Below, piece by piece: positions 1-8,777 of a stretch of 52,330 nucleotides of DNA; position 1 is the first letter of the stretch; each line of letters starts with the position of its first letter. Made by a program: the position numbers and the translations under genes. Source of the DNA: an uncultured Clostridia bacterium (GTDB lineage: Bacteria; Bacillota; Clostridia; Oscillospirales; Acutalibacteraceae). The notes beneath the pieces are model-generated. The model was not told the DNA's origin. It saw only the letters and a list, made by a program, of their open reading frames with translations, and ran no database searches. The stretch lies in assembly GCA_944384985.1 (NCBI GenBank), contig CALWVM010000014.1:1-52330 (forward strand). The letters run 5' to 3'.

Positions 1-77
1 CGGGGTGTGGCGAAGTTTGGTATCGCGCTTGGTTCGGGACCAAGAGGCCATGGGTTCAAGTCCCGTCACTCCGACCA
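1..77 (+). tRNA. tRNA-Pro (anticodon CGG)
   Basis: This folds as a full cloverleaf. The acceptor strands are positions 1-7 and 67-73, with a G-T pair at the fourth position. The anticodon stem CTTGG/CCAAG encloses a seven-base loop with anticodon CGG, and there is a standard TTCAAGT T-loop. The CCA end is encoded. The gene begins at the first base of the window, so its promoter lies outside. A strong intrinsic terminator follows at once, so it is not co-transcribed with the peptidase gene. Confidence 0.95.
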
Positions 78-80
78 TGC

Positions 81-110
81 AAAAAGCCCTGTCGTAAGAC
101 AGGGCTTTTT
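81..110 (+). terminator. Intrinsic terminator of tRNA-Pro
   Basis: A 13-bp perfect stem (AAAAAGCCCTGTC/GACAGGGCTTTTT) with a GTAA loop ends in a run of five T. It starts three bases after the tRNA CCA. Confidence 0.9.
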
Positions 111-148
111 GCAATTAATTTTGCAATTAAACCGTTTAGAGGTGCGCA

Positions 149-835
149 ATGGACTACCCCCAAGTACAAAACATTGCAAAAGACACGATGGCATATGCAA
201 GGCAGAGCATACGTCCCGGGATGCGTCTTCTGGATGTTCGCCGCATGTGCGAAGCAAAAATGCGCGCTTTGGGCGCGGAATCCTTTTGGTATTGGAATAT
301 TGGTGCACTGGTGTTTGCCGGGGATGAAACTGCAAAATCCGTTTCCGGCAGGAAGTATAAAACGAGCGACCGAATTATCCGGCCGAATGACATCATTACC
401 ATAGATTTAAGCCCGCAAGTCGGTAAGATCTGGGGTGATTATGCGCGCACCGTTATCGTCCAAAACGGCGAAGTCGTAGAAATGGGAAGTATGAAAAACC
501 CGGAATGGAAGCGGGGCTTGCAAATGGAGGATTTTCTGCATGAAGCGCTTTGTGCTTTTGCAGCACCGCAGACGACTTTCGAAGAAGTCTATTTCCGTAT
601 GAATCGCCTGATCGAAGAAAAAGGCTTTGTCAACCTTGATTTCAAGGGAAATTTGGGACACTCCATCGTGCGTCGAAAACGGGATAGGATTTATATCGAA
701 AAGGGAAATGCCTCCCGTTTGGGCGATGCGGCATATTTCACCTTTGAGCCGCACATTGGCATGAAAGGCTCCCCATACGGCTATAAGAAAGAGAATGTCT
801 ATTATTTTGATAACGGCAAAATTACGGAGCTATGA
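149..835 (+). CDS. M24-family metallopeptidase (Xaa-Pro aminopeptidase-like)
   Basis: This 228-residue protein has the pita-bread fold signature of methionyl/prolyl aminopeptidases. The five expected metal ligands can be placed: D86 (in IDLSP), D97 (in GDYART), H171 (in GHSI), E200 (in FEPH) and E215 (in KKENVYYF). It is shorter than PepP or PepQ because it lacks their N-terminal creatinase domain, so it is a stand-alone catalytic domain. The family removes N-terminal residues, often before proline, using two divalent metals in the cytoplasm. The exact substrate is unknown. The ATG is preceded by AGAGGTG. It appears monocistronic, lying between the tRNA terminator and a convergent hairpin. 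Confidence 0.85.
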   Translation: MDYPQVQNIAKDTMAYARQSIRPGMRLLDVRRMCEAKMRALGAESFWYWNIGALVFAGDETAKSVSGRKYKTSDRIIRPNDIITIDLSPQVGKIWGDYARTVIVQNGEVVEMGSMKNPEWKRGLQMEDFLHEALCAFAAPQTTFEEVYFRMNRLIEEKGFVNLDFKGNLGHSIVRRKRDRIYIEKGNASRLGDAAYFTFEPHIGMKGSPYGYKKENVYYFDNGKITEL

Positions 836-842
836 TAAAATC

Positions 843-882
843 GACATGGGACGGAATGTGCTTGTACATTCCGTCCCATGTC
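843..882. terminator. Convergent hairpin, probable bidirectional terminator
   Basis: A 17-bp perfect stem (positions 843-859 and 866-882) lies between two convergent genes. T-rich stretches flank it on both strands but are interrupted, so termination is likely rather than certain. Confidence 0.65.
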
Positions 883-898
883 TGCATAAAATAAAAAA

Positions 899-1195
899 TC
901 ACGGTGCACATAAATAAAGGATTTCTTTGCCCAGCGACTTTGCAAAGGCGATTTCGCTCTTGGTCTGCTCGCCTATGTAACCGTCAACATTTACGATGAA
1001 AACCGCATCGGACAGTTTGATTCTTTCCCGGTGCATCGCACCGAGCATTTCCTTTTCTGCCGGAGTATAAACCTTTTGCGAATCAGCCGGAAATACAACG
1101 CCCAGCACACAGTTCCCCTGCAAGGTAAGTTCCTGTGCTGCCTGCATCATTTCCTGCCGAAACTTTAAACTTCCGCATACGGTTATGATTTTCAT
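899..1195 (-). CDS. Nucleoside 2-deoxyribosyltransferase-like / DUF4406-type protein
   Basis: This is a 98-residue protein. I start it at MKIITVCGS because an AAGGAG site lies eight bases upstream, while a longer in-frame start 36 bases earlier lacks one. It begins with a beta strand and a VCGSLKF nucleotide-binding loop and ends with a TKSEIAFAKSLGKEI helix. This is the pattern of small Rossmann-like proteins related to nucleoside deoxyribosyltransferases (SLOG/DUF4406). The role is probably binding or hydrolysis of a nucleotide ligand, and the substrate cannot be told. It lies 109 bases downstream of ldh on the same strand, with a hairpin between them. Confidence 0.7.
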   Translation of the reverse strand: MKIITVCGSLKFRQEMMQAAQELTLQGNCVLGVVFPADSQKVYTPAEKEMLGAMHRERIKLSDAVFIVNVDGYIGEQTKSEIAFAKSLGKEILYLCAP

Positions 1196-1260
1196 TGGCT
1201 TTGCTCCTTGCGAAGTATCCTCCATCTGCATCTGTGCAGAATTGCTTTTGCAGCAACAAG

Positions 1261-1287
1261 GGCGGTGCCACGAACGGTGACACCGCC
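1261..1287 (-). terminator. Hairpin downstream of ldh
   Basis: A GGCGGTG/CACCGCC stem extended by CAC/GTG across one mismatch lies just past the ldh stop codon. The following sequence is only weakly T-rich, so it could be a partial terminator or an RNA 3' end. Confidence 0.45.
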
Positions 1288-1304
1288 ACGATTATCATGT
1301 TTTT

Positions 1305-2267
1305 TTACTTTTCCGCAAACGAATCTTTCCAAACCTTGTCAAGCAAATTGCAGGACGCCTGGAATTTTGCGAGTTCCTCGTCTTCCAGTTGTAAGGTCAT
1401 AATGCCGCTTACGCCGTCGCGCCCAAGAACGCACGGCACGCCGGCGAATACATCCTGTATGCCGTATTCCCCGTGCAGCTTCGTTGAGACGGTCAAAATG
1501 CTGTTTTCTCCGCCTAAGATCGCTTTGACGATGCGCACGAGCGCAAGCCCGATGCCGTAGTACGTCGCGCGTTTTGCCTGGATGATCTTGTAGGCGGCTT
1601 TTGTGACGTTTTCGGAGATCTCGGTAAGCGCAGACTCGCTGTATTTTTCAGGCTGCCCGGCGAGGATCTCGCGGATGGGCATCGTGCCGACAAGCGCCTG
1701 CGACCAAGGCGTCATTTCGCTGTCACCGTGCTCTCCCATGACATAGGCGTGCACATTTTTCGGGTCGACCGAAAAATATTCGCCCAGAAGATACCGAAGC
1801 CGCGCGGTGTCAAGCGTCGTGCCCGAACCGATGACTTTGCGGCTGGGAAATCCGGAAATGTGGTGGACCACGCGCGTCATGATGTCCACGGGGTTGGTCG
1901 CCACAAGGAAGATGCCGTCAAAGCCGGATTCGAGCACCGGCGCTACGATGCTTTCAAATACCGCGCGGTTGCGCTGCAACAGCGAGATGCGGTCCTCGCC
2001 CGGCTTCTGCGAAACGCCCGCGCAGATCACCACGATATCCGCGTCGGCGCAGTCGCTGTACTCTCCGGCGGTGATCTTCATGTTGTTCTTGGCAAAGGCG
2101 AGCCCGTGGTTCAAGTCCATCGCTTCGCCCAAAGCCTTTTCTTTGTTGACGTCGATGAGCACCATCTCGTCGCATGCACCGTCGCATAAAAGCGCATACG
2201 CAAAGCTCATGCCGACAAAACCGGTGCCCACTATGGCGATTTTTTTCGTAAATCCGTTGTCTTTCAT
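1305..2267 (-). CDS. ldh: L-lactate dehydrogenase
   Basis: This 320-residue NAD-dependent enzyme interconverts pyruvate and L-lactate in the cytoplasm and regenerates NAD+ in fermentation. The N-terminal Rossmann motif GTGFVG is at residues 14-19. The substrate-specificity loop reads SQKPGEDR, and the Gln there marks lactate rather than malate dehydrogenase. The catalytic-loop motif GEHGDSE carries the active-site His. Length is typical of the family. The ATG follows a GGAGGGAA site. It lies 56 bases downstream of asnB on the same strand with no clear terminator between, so read-through from asnB is possible. Confidence 0.95.
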   Translation of the reverse strand: MKDNGFTKKIAIVGTGFVGMSFAYALLCDGACDEMVLIDVNKEKALGEAMDLNHGLAFAKNNMKITAGEYSDCADADIVVICAGVSQKPGEDRISLLQRNRAVFESIVAPVLESGFDGIFLVATNPVDIMTRVVHHISGFPSRKVIGSGTTLDTARLRYLLGEYFSVDPKNVHAYVMGEHGDSEMTPWSQALVGTMPIREILAGQPEKYSESALTEISENVTKAAYKIIQAKRATYYGIGLALVRIVKAILGGENSILTVSTKLHGEYGIQDVFAGVPCVLGRDGVSGIMTLQLEDEELAKFQASCNLLDKVWKDSFAEK

Positions 2268-2323
2268 AATTCCCTCCGATAAAACATATTTTTTACAATT
2301 TTAGTTTTACCAGAAAATAGGGA

Positions 2324-4159
2324 TTAAATCAATACCTCCGGCTGATATTTTGCAAGCCAGTAGTTGACCTGTACAAAATAAGCGATGGTCTGCGGCGTCG
2401 TCATCAACTGCCCATACCACGGCTGTTGAACATCCTGTGTCATCAGGTCTTCGAGCGCCGATTTTTTAACGATTTTATAGAGCGGGGCGCCGTCGTCCTC
2501 AAGCACCTTTTGAAGCTCGCGCCGCACCGCCGCAAGATACGCGGGGTTGTGTGTTTTCGGGTAAGGGCTTTTTTTGCGCCATAGGATCTCTTCGGGCAAA
2601 AGGTCTTTGACCGCTTCGCGCAAAAGCCCTTTTTCATAGTGCTTGTAGTCCTTGAATTCCCACGGGACGGTATACAGGTATTCCGCAATGCGGTAATCGC
2701 AGAACGGCACGCGCACCTCCAGCGCATTATACATGCTCATGCGGTCCTTGCGGTCAAGGAGCGTCTGCATGAACCAGTCCAGATTTAACTTCATCATTTC
2801 TTTCATGCGCGCTTCCGTACCGGACAGTCCCGCGACCTTGTCGGCGGCAGCGACCGTATCCGCATATTTTTGATAGACGAACTCTTCCGCGTGCAGTTCG
2901 GCGGCGAGGTCGTCGTGTAAAAAGCTTTGACGGTAGGAAGTGGACTGCGCCCACGGAAAGCCCTCGCGCAGGCGGATGGTTTCGTCGCGGTACCACGGAT
3001 ACCCGCCGAAGATCTCATCTGCGCATTCGCCGGAGAGCGCTACCGTGCCGTATTTTTTGATCTCCTTGCAGAAGAGCAGAAGCGAGCTGTCCACATCCGC
3101 CATCCCGGGTAGGTCACGCGCATCCACCGCGGAATACAATGCTGCGACCAGGTCTTCCGTGTCAAGCGTGACCAAATGGTTCTGCGCGTGCAGATAGTCG
3201 TTCATCCGCCCTACGAACTGCGAATCGCTGTTGGGCTGGAATTTGCTTTTCTTGAAATAAAGGTCGTTGTCCTTGTAAGTGACGGTAAAGGTGTGCAGCT
3301 GCTCGCCGCGCGCGGAAAACTCGCGGTCGGCAATCGAGGAGATGATGCTGGAATCGAGGCCGCCCGAAAGGAACGTGCACACCGGCACGTCGGAGACGAG
3401 CTGCCGCTTCACCGCGTCCGTAACAAGGTAGCGCACTTTTTCCACAGTCTGCTCAAAGGTGTCGGTAAACGGGCGGTCGCGAAGCGCCCAATAGCGCATG
3501 ATGTGCAGACCGTCCCCGTCCAGATAGGCGCAGTGCGCGGGCGGCAGTTCACAGACATCCCGGAACACGCCGCAGCCGGGCGTGCGCCCGGGGCCTAAAA
3601 GCATAACCTCCGCCACCGAATTCAGATCGAGCCGCGCAGACAGCTTCCCGCTTGCGAACAGCGCTTTGATCTCGGAAGCAAACAGGAAATGCGTGTCTGT
3701 GCGCACGTAAAACAGCGGTTTTACACCGATGCGGTCACGCGCAAGGAAAAGCCGTTTGTTCTTTTCATCCCAAACGGCAAAGGCGAAGATCCCGTTGAAG
3801 CGTTCCACACAGCGCTCCTTCCATTCGAGGAACGCTTTGAGCACGACTTCCGTGTCGCCGTGCGAACGAAACGTGTGTCCTGCGCTTTGCAGTTCCTGCC
3901 GGATTTCCGCCGTGTTGTAAAGCTCACCGTTGTAGACAAGCGTGTACGTGTTCTCCCTGTATGTCTGCGTCATCGGCTGCCGGCCGTTTTCACGGTCAAG
4001 CACCACAAGGCGCGTGTGCAAAAGCGCGCAGGTATCGTCAAAATAGGTCCCGTTCTGATCGGGCCCGCGCGGCGTCAAAACTTTCTGCATCCGCAAAAAT
4101 GCGTTTTTCTCATCCTGTATGTTGCAAATATAGGACACTGCACCCGCAATGCCGCACAT
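2324..4159 (-). CDS. asnB: Asparagine synthetase (glutamine-hydrolysing)
   Basis: This 611-residue cytoplasmic enzyme makes asparagine from aspartate, ATP and glutamine. The start is fixed by MCGIAG, because Cys2 must become the N-terminal nucleophile of the glutaminase domain. A longer reading frame upstream is therefore not coding. The glutaminase domain covers about residues 1-210. The synthetase domain has the PP-loop SGGLDSS and continues to the C terminus. Length fits the Bacillus-type AsnB family. The ribosome site is GGGGTGG. The gene diverges from the sugar-phosphate transferase gene and is followed by ldh. Confidence 0.95.
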   Translation of the reverse strand: MCGIAGAVSYICNIQDEKNAFLRMQKVLTPRGPDQNGTYFDDTCALLHTRLVVLDRENGRQPMTQTYRENTYTLVYNGELYNTAEIRQELQSAGHTFRSHGDTEVVLKAFLEWKERCVERFNGIFAFAVWDEKNKRLFLARDRIGVKPLFYVRTDTHFLFASEIKALFASGKLSARLDLNSVAEVMLLGPGRTPGCGVFRDVCELPPAHCAYLDGDGLHIMRYWALRDRPFTDTFEQTVEKVRYLVTDAVKRQLVSDVPVCTFLSGGLDSSIISSIADREFSARGEQLHTFTVTYKDNDLYFKKSKFQPNSDSQFVGRMNDYLHAQNHLVTLDTEDLVAALYSAVDARDLPGMADVDSSLLLFCKEIKKYGTVALSGECADEIFGGYPWYRDETIRLREGFPWAQSTSYRQSFLHDDLAAELHAEEFVYQKYADTVAAADKVAGLSGTEARMKEMMKLNLDWFMQTLLDRKDRMSMYNALEVRVPFCDYRIAEYLYTVPWEFKDYKHYEKGLLREAVKDLLPEEILWRKKSPYPKTHNPAYLAAVRRELQKVLEDDGAPLYKIVKKSALEDLMTQDVQQPWYGQLMTTPQTIAYFVQVNYWLAKYQPEVLI

Positions 4160-4251
4160 AGAACCACCCCTGTTGTTTTTGTTCCATTCTATGACGGCGG
4201 GCGGGGGAGATGTGCAATTTTTGACTGCGCAGGCATGAAAAGCCGCCTCTA

Positions 4252-4280
4252 TTGACAAAATACTAAAAAAAGCGTAAAAT
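4252..4280 (+). promoter_or_regulatory. SigA-type promoter of the sugar-phosphate transferase
   Basis: TTGACA at 4252-4257 and TAAAAT at 4275-4280 are separated by exactly 17 bases. The predicted transcript carries a 5' leader of roughly 140 bases to the ATG at 4428. Confidence 0.8.
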
Positions 4281-4427
4281 AATCTCAAAATTTCCACATT
4301 CTTTCCGCAGTTTGCGGGTTTCGGCGGGCGGATCTTTATCGCCCGGAAAAACGGGATGAAAGGTTTCGTCCTCGCCTGTACGGGGTGGAAACACCGCAGA
4401 AACGCAGGGGGGACCGTTGGCACGGTT

Positions 4428-5933
4428 ATGAAAATATTCAAGAAATTTCAGAAGACCATTGTGCTGCTTTTAAAGCTGCTGTTGTTCTTCTGCCTGTTTT
4501 GTATCTTTTTCCTGATCTTCGGCAATGAGAACGAGTGGTTGCTGCGTCCTTCGCGGACGGCGGCGATCACGATGCTGACCTTTGCCGTTTTGGGCATTGC
4601 GCTTATGTCTGTTTACGGCGGCTACAAGATCGGCGTTTATAAAAGCAAGCCGATCATCCACTCCATGACGCTTGCCACCTTTTTTACGGATATCATCACC
4701 CATTTGCAGCTTTGTATTATGAACACAAACGCCGCGAACAACCAGACCTTCCGGTATGAAGACGTGCATCTTCTGCTGCTGGTCATGCTTTTGCAGTTCG
4801 TGGTGATTGTGTTTTTTGCTTATTTCGGCAATTATGTGTTTTTCACCATCAATTCCCCCGAAAAATGCTGTGTCGTGACCTCGTCGAAATATGCGCTCAA
4901 CAACATCGTGCCCAAAATTCGCAAATACAAAAAGCAGTACCGCATCACGGATATGGTGCTGTATACAGATGAACACCTGTTTGATATCATCAACCGCAGT
5001 GATACGGTGTTTTTGTATGACGTGCCCATGGCGACGCGCACGATGCTGGTCGAATACTGCTATGCCAACAATAAAAACATCTATTATAATTTTGAAATGT
5101 GCGATATCGTTTCGCTGCGCGGGCGCACCTCGATCCTTGACGATAAACCGCTGGTCGCGTCGCAGGTCGGCGGTTTGACCGCTGAGCAGACCATCGTCAA
5201 GCGCACCATGGATCTTGTGATCTCGGCGATTGCGCTGGTGGTGACCAGCCCCATTATGCTTGCCTGCGCGATCGCCATCAAGGCGGAAGACGGCGGCAAG
5301 GTCTTTTTCAAGCAGAAACGCGCCACACTCGGCGGAAAGATCTTCGAGGTCTACAAATTCCGAACCATGCGCGAAGCGGGCTCGGTCAACCGTTCCGTGA
5401 CCGAGGATGACGACCGCATCACCCATGTCGGCAAAGTCCTGCGTAAATTCCGTATTGACGAGCTGCCGCAGTTTATCAACATTTTCAAAGGTGAAATGAG
5501 CGTTGTCGGGCCGCGTCCCGAGATGATTGAGAATGTGGATGAATATACCCAGGAGCTGCCGGAATTCAGCTATCGACTGCGCGTTAAGGCAGGGCTTACG
5601 GGCTATGCGCAGATCATGGGCAAATACAACACGTCCCCCAAAGACAAGCTTGTGATGGATCTGCTGTATATCGAGCATTACAGCATCTGGGGCGACATCA
5701 AGCTGATTTTGCAAACCCTTACCGTGTTCCTCAAAGCTTCCGACAGTACCGAAGCGTTTCACCATGGCGAAGATTTCGATTTCTTCACCTCGTGTGCAGA
5801 ACCGCAGCAAGCCGCTCCGGATGCGCAGGATGCCGCCGCAGACAGCGACCAGACGAGCGAACCGACGCCGCCGTCTGCCGACGACGCGGACACCGTGAAG
5901 CCGACGGAAGCGGAAGACTGCACCGATTCATAA
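4428..5933 (+). CDS. Membrane sugar-phosphate transferase (WcaJ/undecaprenyl-phosphate type)
   Basis: This 501-residue protein belongs to the polyprenyl-phosphate hexose-1-phosphate transferases that start an exopolysaccharide, capsule or glycan repeat unit at the membrane. The N-terminal part has about four hydrophobic segments (roughly residues 10-32, 45-63, 77-93 and 115-140). It is followed by a Rossmann-like CoA-binding-type region and the catalytic bacterial sugar transferase domain from about residue 258, with KFRTM, DELPQFINIFKGEMS and VGPRPEM motifs. An acidic, proline-rich tail of about 50 residues closes the protein and is unusual for the family. The start is uncertain: the ATG at 4428 follows AGGGGGG at long spacing, and an ATG at 4356 is possible. 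No other glycan synthesis genes lie nearby. Confidence 0.88.
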   Translation: MKIFKKFQKTIVLLLKLLLFFCLFCIFFLIFGNENEWLLRPSRTAAITMLTFAVLGIALMSVYGGYKIGVYKSKPIIHSMTLATFFTDIITHLQLCIMNTNAANNQTFRYEDVHLLLLVMLLQFVVIVFFAYFGNYVFFTINSPEKCCVVTSSKYALNNIVPKIRKYKKQYRITDMVLYTDEHLFDIINRSDTVFLYDVPMATRTMLVEYCYANNKNIYYNFEMCDIVSLRGRTSILDDKPLVASQVGGLTAEQTIVKRTMDLVISAIALVVTSPIMLACAIAIKAEDGGKVFFKQKRATLGGKIFEVYKFRTMREAGSVNRSVTEDDDRITHVGKVLRKFRIDELPQFINIFKGEMSVVGPRPEMIENVDEYTQELPEFSYRLRVKAGLTGYAQIMGKYNTSPKDKLVMDLLYIEHYSIWGDIKLILQTLTVFLKASDSTEAFHHGEDFDFFTSCAEPQQAAPDAQDAAADSDQTSEPTPPSADDADTVKPTEAEDCTDS

Positions 5934-5950
5934 TAGCGCAAAAAAATATC

Positions 5951-5980
5951 GCCGCTATGCTTTGCATAGCGGCGGCTTTT
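5951..5980. terminator. Bidirectional intrinsic terminator
   Basis: A 10-bp perfect stem GCCGCTATGC/GCATAGCGGC with a TTT loop is followed by GGCTTTTGTT on the plus strand. On the minus strand it is followed by GATATTTTTTT. It serves two convergent genes. Confidence 0.85.
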
Positions 5981-6002
5981 GTTATTCCAATTTTTATGGC
6001 GG

Positions 6003-7121
6003 TCAACCAACCGTATACGTAACCAGATCACGCATAGCGGTTTCCAGAGATACAGAAGTCGTCGAAGTGGTGCCGAAAATGGAGGACGATTTCACGGACA
6101 GGTCGTTTGTCAGCGTATAGGGCATAGAGAACACCGCGGAGATGAGCATGTCGGTGTTGGCATCCACCACGCACGTCAGCGTGCAGTCCGCATAATTGCA
6201 GTTGACGGCGGTGATGTAGTCCGCATATTGCGCATAGTCCGAGGAAAGCAGCATGGAGCGATACTGTGATTCGGTCGTGAGCATCGGGAATACTTTGCCG
6301 AGCGGTGTGAGCGCTGCACTTTTCGGCAGTGCAAACGATGCGCCCGGGCAGGTTAACGTGAGCGTATACGTGCCGTCGCCCAGCTGCATGGAGGCGGCGG
6401 ATATATCGCTTGTGGTGAGATCCCCACGAAACTTGCCGTAGCTCGGATACACATCTGTTAAATCCGTCCCGGCGGCGTACACCACATCGGCTTGCGTGTC
6501 GGTGTATTCCGTGCTGTCGTTTTTCAATGCGTTGAGGTCGGCGTTGTTGTTAAAGCTCTGGTAATTGGAACGCTGGGTCAAGCGGTTAAACGGGTTTTCC
6601 ACGCCGCCCGAAAACCGTGTGAAATACGTGCGGCGCATCGTAAGCCCCGGTTCGGTGGCCTTCAGATTGGCGCAAACGAAATTATAGTATTGCAGGATCT
6701 TTGCCGCGTCGGTGGGTACAGCGGAATCGGTGATCCCGAACGCCGCCTCTTTGATGCTGCAAAGCTGTGCGGCGCCGCGCAGGATGATGCGTACTTCCCG
6801 AAGCGAAACCTTGCCGTCACAGTCAAAATCCGAGGCGGCCAGCTGCTGTTCGGTAAAGTCCCGAAGCCCCGCAACGCCCTGCAAGGCGGTGCGCGCGTCC
6901 ATCACATTCATGCTACCGTCCAGATTTGCGTCGCCGAGCACGATCCCGGCATGTACGGAAGACCGATTTTGCACAGCGGATGTCAGTTGTCTTTCCGTAT
7001 ATGCATCGGCACTGCGATTCAGCAGGGTTTCCGAAACGGCGTTTCCGCTGAGCGGAACGGCAAGCAGCACTGCGCAAAGCGCAGCGGCAGCGCCGAACAG
7101 CCGTTTGGTTCGTTTCTTCAA
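6003..7121 (-). CDS. Secreted protein with N-terminal dockerin-like repeats
   Basis: This is a 372-residue exported protein. I start it at a TTG because GGGGGCGG sits just upstream and it gives a compact MKKRTKRLFG signal peptide; an in-frame TTG at 7136 is an alternative. After the signal peptide, about residues 62-120 hold two type I dockerin-like calcium repeats, GDANLDGSMNVMD and SDFDCDGKVSLRE, each followed by a hydrophobic helix. The remaining 250 residues are unfamiliar. They carry many aromatic and Asn residues and resemble no family I can name. Dockerins bind cohesins in cellulosome-like assemblies, but they are usually C-terminal, so the N-terminal position is atypical. Confidence 0.75.
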   Translation of the reverse strand: MKKRTKRLFGAAAALCAVLLAVPLSGNAVSETLLNRSADAYTERQLTSAVQNRSSVHAGIVLGDANLDGSMNVMDARTALQGVAGLRDFTEQQLAASDFDCDGKVSLREVRIILRGAAQLCSIKEAAFGITDSAVPTDAAKILQYYNFVCANLKATEPGLTMRRTYFTRFSGGVENPFNRLTQRSNYQSFNNNADLNALKNDSTEYTDTQADVVYAAGTDLTDVYPSYGKFRGDLTTSDISAASMQLGDGTYTLTLTCPGASFALPKSAALTPLGKVFPMLTTESQYRSMLLSSDYAQYADYITAVNCNYADCTLTCVVDANTDMLISAVFSMPYTLTNDLSVKSSSIFGTTSTTSVSLETAMRDLVTYTVG

Positions 7122-7153
7122 GGCGACCGCCCCCAAAATCAGAATTCTTTATT

Positions 7154-7182
7154 ATCCTAACATATCTTAAAAAAAAATACAA
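7154..7182 (-). promoter_or_regulatory. Promoter of the dockerin protein gene
   Basis: On the minus strand TTGTAT (7182-7177) and TAGGAT (7159-7154) are 17 bases apart, in an AT-rich stretch with a poly-T spacer. Confidence 0.55.
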
Positions 7183-7213
7183 GCATTCGCGCGAAATCCT
7201 GCCGCTTGCAAGG

Positions 7214-7242
7214 TTGCAATGCAAGGGAAAATATGCTATGAT
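7214..7242 (+). promoter_or_regulatory. Promoter of the PTS EIIC gene (extended -10)
   Basis: TTGCAA at 7214-7219 and TATGAT at 7237-7242 are 17 bases apart. The -10 is preceded by TGC, an extended -10 element. Confidence 0.75.
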
Positions 7243-7271
7243 GAACACATTAATTTTTATGGGGGACTACG

Positions 7272-8762
7272 ATGCTGAAAAACGAGATTATCAGCTATCG
7301 AAAAAGCATCTATCGCGCCACAGCGATCCTGTTTATCGTGCAGCTCTTCGGAGCGCTCGGCGCAGGTTTCTTCTTTGTGGTGCAGAACATCTTAGGGATA
7401 GAGCATATCTTAGGCGCGACCGAACCGCAGAATGAGAATATTCTGTGGTTCATTCTGTTTTGGGGAACAGATTTCTTTTTCGTCGCGCTGGCTGTGGTGT
7501 TGTCCTATTTGATCGCGGGGCTTCCCGCCATCGCACCCGCTTTGGCACTCGGGATTTACTTTGCGCATTTCGCGGGCACACCCGTCTCGGCGGTGGATAT
7601 GTATTCCGCTTATTTCGCGACGCCGCTCAACCACGGCGGCGGGGTCAACATCGGCTATATGGGGTACCTGATCTTGGCCGTGTTTCTTTCTTACTGCATC
7701 AAATATCTGTTTATCGCGTGGAACAACTGCAAAGAGTCTTTGGGTGCGAAAATGGACCGCTCCTTTGCGAAACGCCGTGCGGCGGGCAAAAAAATGCCCG
7801 AGGGTTTAACGGGCGTCGGTATTTTAGAACAGGTGGATCTGATCGTTTTGGTGCTTATCATGCCCGTGGTCGCCGCGGCGCTGACCTTTTTGCTGGTGCA
7901 TTACGGCATAGAAATCCCCTTTAACGCGCTCGGCAATGCGCTGCAAGCCCCGCTCACGGAACTCTCCGGCGTCTCGGTGGTGCTATGTGCTCTCGTAATG
8001 GGATTGATGGTTGGTTTTGACCTCATCGGGCCCGTTTCTATGTCCGCGTTCGCCGTAGCCGCAGCGGCATTTTTCGACGGCAATGCGCAGCTTATGACCA
8101 TTTACGGTGCGTGCTTCATCACCGTCGGTTGGATCCCGCTGATGACCGTCCTGCTGCAAAAGATCACAAAAAAAGGCGGCCATACGGATGAGGACGATTT
8201 TAATTTCGCGGTGAGCGGTCCGATCAACGCCTTCTTTGAGAATGTGAAGCTCACCGTGGCGTTTTCCATGCCGTATGCCTACCGAAGCCCCCTTACCGTC
8301 ATTCCCGGCTATATGCTCGGTGCGGCGGCAACCGGCGTTTTGACGGCGGCGTTCGGCATCGTCAATACGGCGTATCTTACGGAACTTCCGAAATACGGCA
8401 ACGGCGAGACCTTCGCCGAAATGTTCTCGCGTGAAGAGATCTACATATCCTTCACATTGCCGCTGCGCTCCGGCGACTGGCTTTCCTGCCGGATCCCGCT
8501 GTTTTTCATCATTCTGTTCGGCGCGCTTGTGGGTGGCGCATGCATGCTCCTGTTCAAGGAACTGGCGTACCGTTCGCAGAAAAAGCGCGGAACTTATGTT
8601 GAGACTAACGGCGACATGGTGTTGGAATTCCGCCGCTATGCGCAAAAGCTCTGGGTGCCATTTAAGCAAAGCCGAGGCAAACTGCCCGAAACCTATGCGG
8701 GCAAAGGGGAATTGGAAGCAGCCGCAGAAAAAGAAAAAGAATCGGCTTCTCGTGCCGATTAG
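7272..8762 (+). CDS. Orphan fructose-type PTS EIIC-like membrane protein
   Basis: This 496-residue polytopic membrane protein aligns by eye with the EIIC domain of the fructose PTS. The similar stretches are NIGYMGYL, a membrane segment ending in MVGFDLIGPVSMSAF (compare the FruA MMAFDMGGPVNK region), and a late segment with PLTVIPGYMLGAAATGVLTAAFG. EIIC domains carry the sugar across the membrane while EIIB phosphorylates it. No EIIA, EIIB, HPr or sugar kinase gene lies nearby. The GITEGAIPF-type sugar-binding motif is replaced by divergent sequence around FFENVKLTVAFSMPYAY. A hydrophilic C-terminal tail of about 60 residues, rich in Lys and Glu, follows. Whether it still works as a PTS porter is open. 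The ATG follows GGGGGA. Confidence 0.7.
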   Translation: MLKNEIISYRKSIYRATAILFIVQLFGALGAGFFFVVQNILGIEHILGATEPQNENILWFILFWGTDFFFVALAVVLSYLIAGLPAIAPALALGIYFAHFAGTPVSAVDMYSAYFATPLNHGGGVNIGYMGYLILAVFLSYCIKYLFIAWNNCKESLGAKMDRSFAKRRAAGKKMPEGLTGVGILEQVDLIVLVLIMPVVAAALTFLLVHYGIEIPFNALGNALQAPLTELSGVSVVLCALVMGLMVGFDLIGPVSMSAFAVAAAAFFDGNAQLMTIYGACFITVGWIPLMTVLLQKITKKGGHTDEDDFNFAVSGPINAFFENVKLTVAFSMPYAYRSPLTVIPGYMLGAAATGVLTAAFGIVNTAYLTELPKYGNGETFAEMFSREEIYISFTLPLRSGDWLSCRIPLFFIILFGALVGGACMLLFKELAYRSQKKRGTYVETNGDMVLEFRRYAQKLWVPFKQSRGKLPETYAGKGELEAAAEKEKESASRAD

Positions 8763-8777
8763 CACGGTAAAAACGGG

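Noticed and set aside
4160-4441. 94-residue N-terminal extension of asparagine synthetase
   Set aside because: The catalytic Cys must follow the initiator Met directly, so translation starts at 4159. The extension region also holds the divergent promoter.
4470-5810. Long minus-strand open frame (446 codons) opposite the sugar-phosphate transferase
   Set aside because: It is rich in His, Asp, Gln and Arg with no domain pattern, and lies wholly antisense to a gene with clear catalytic motifs.
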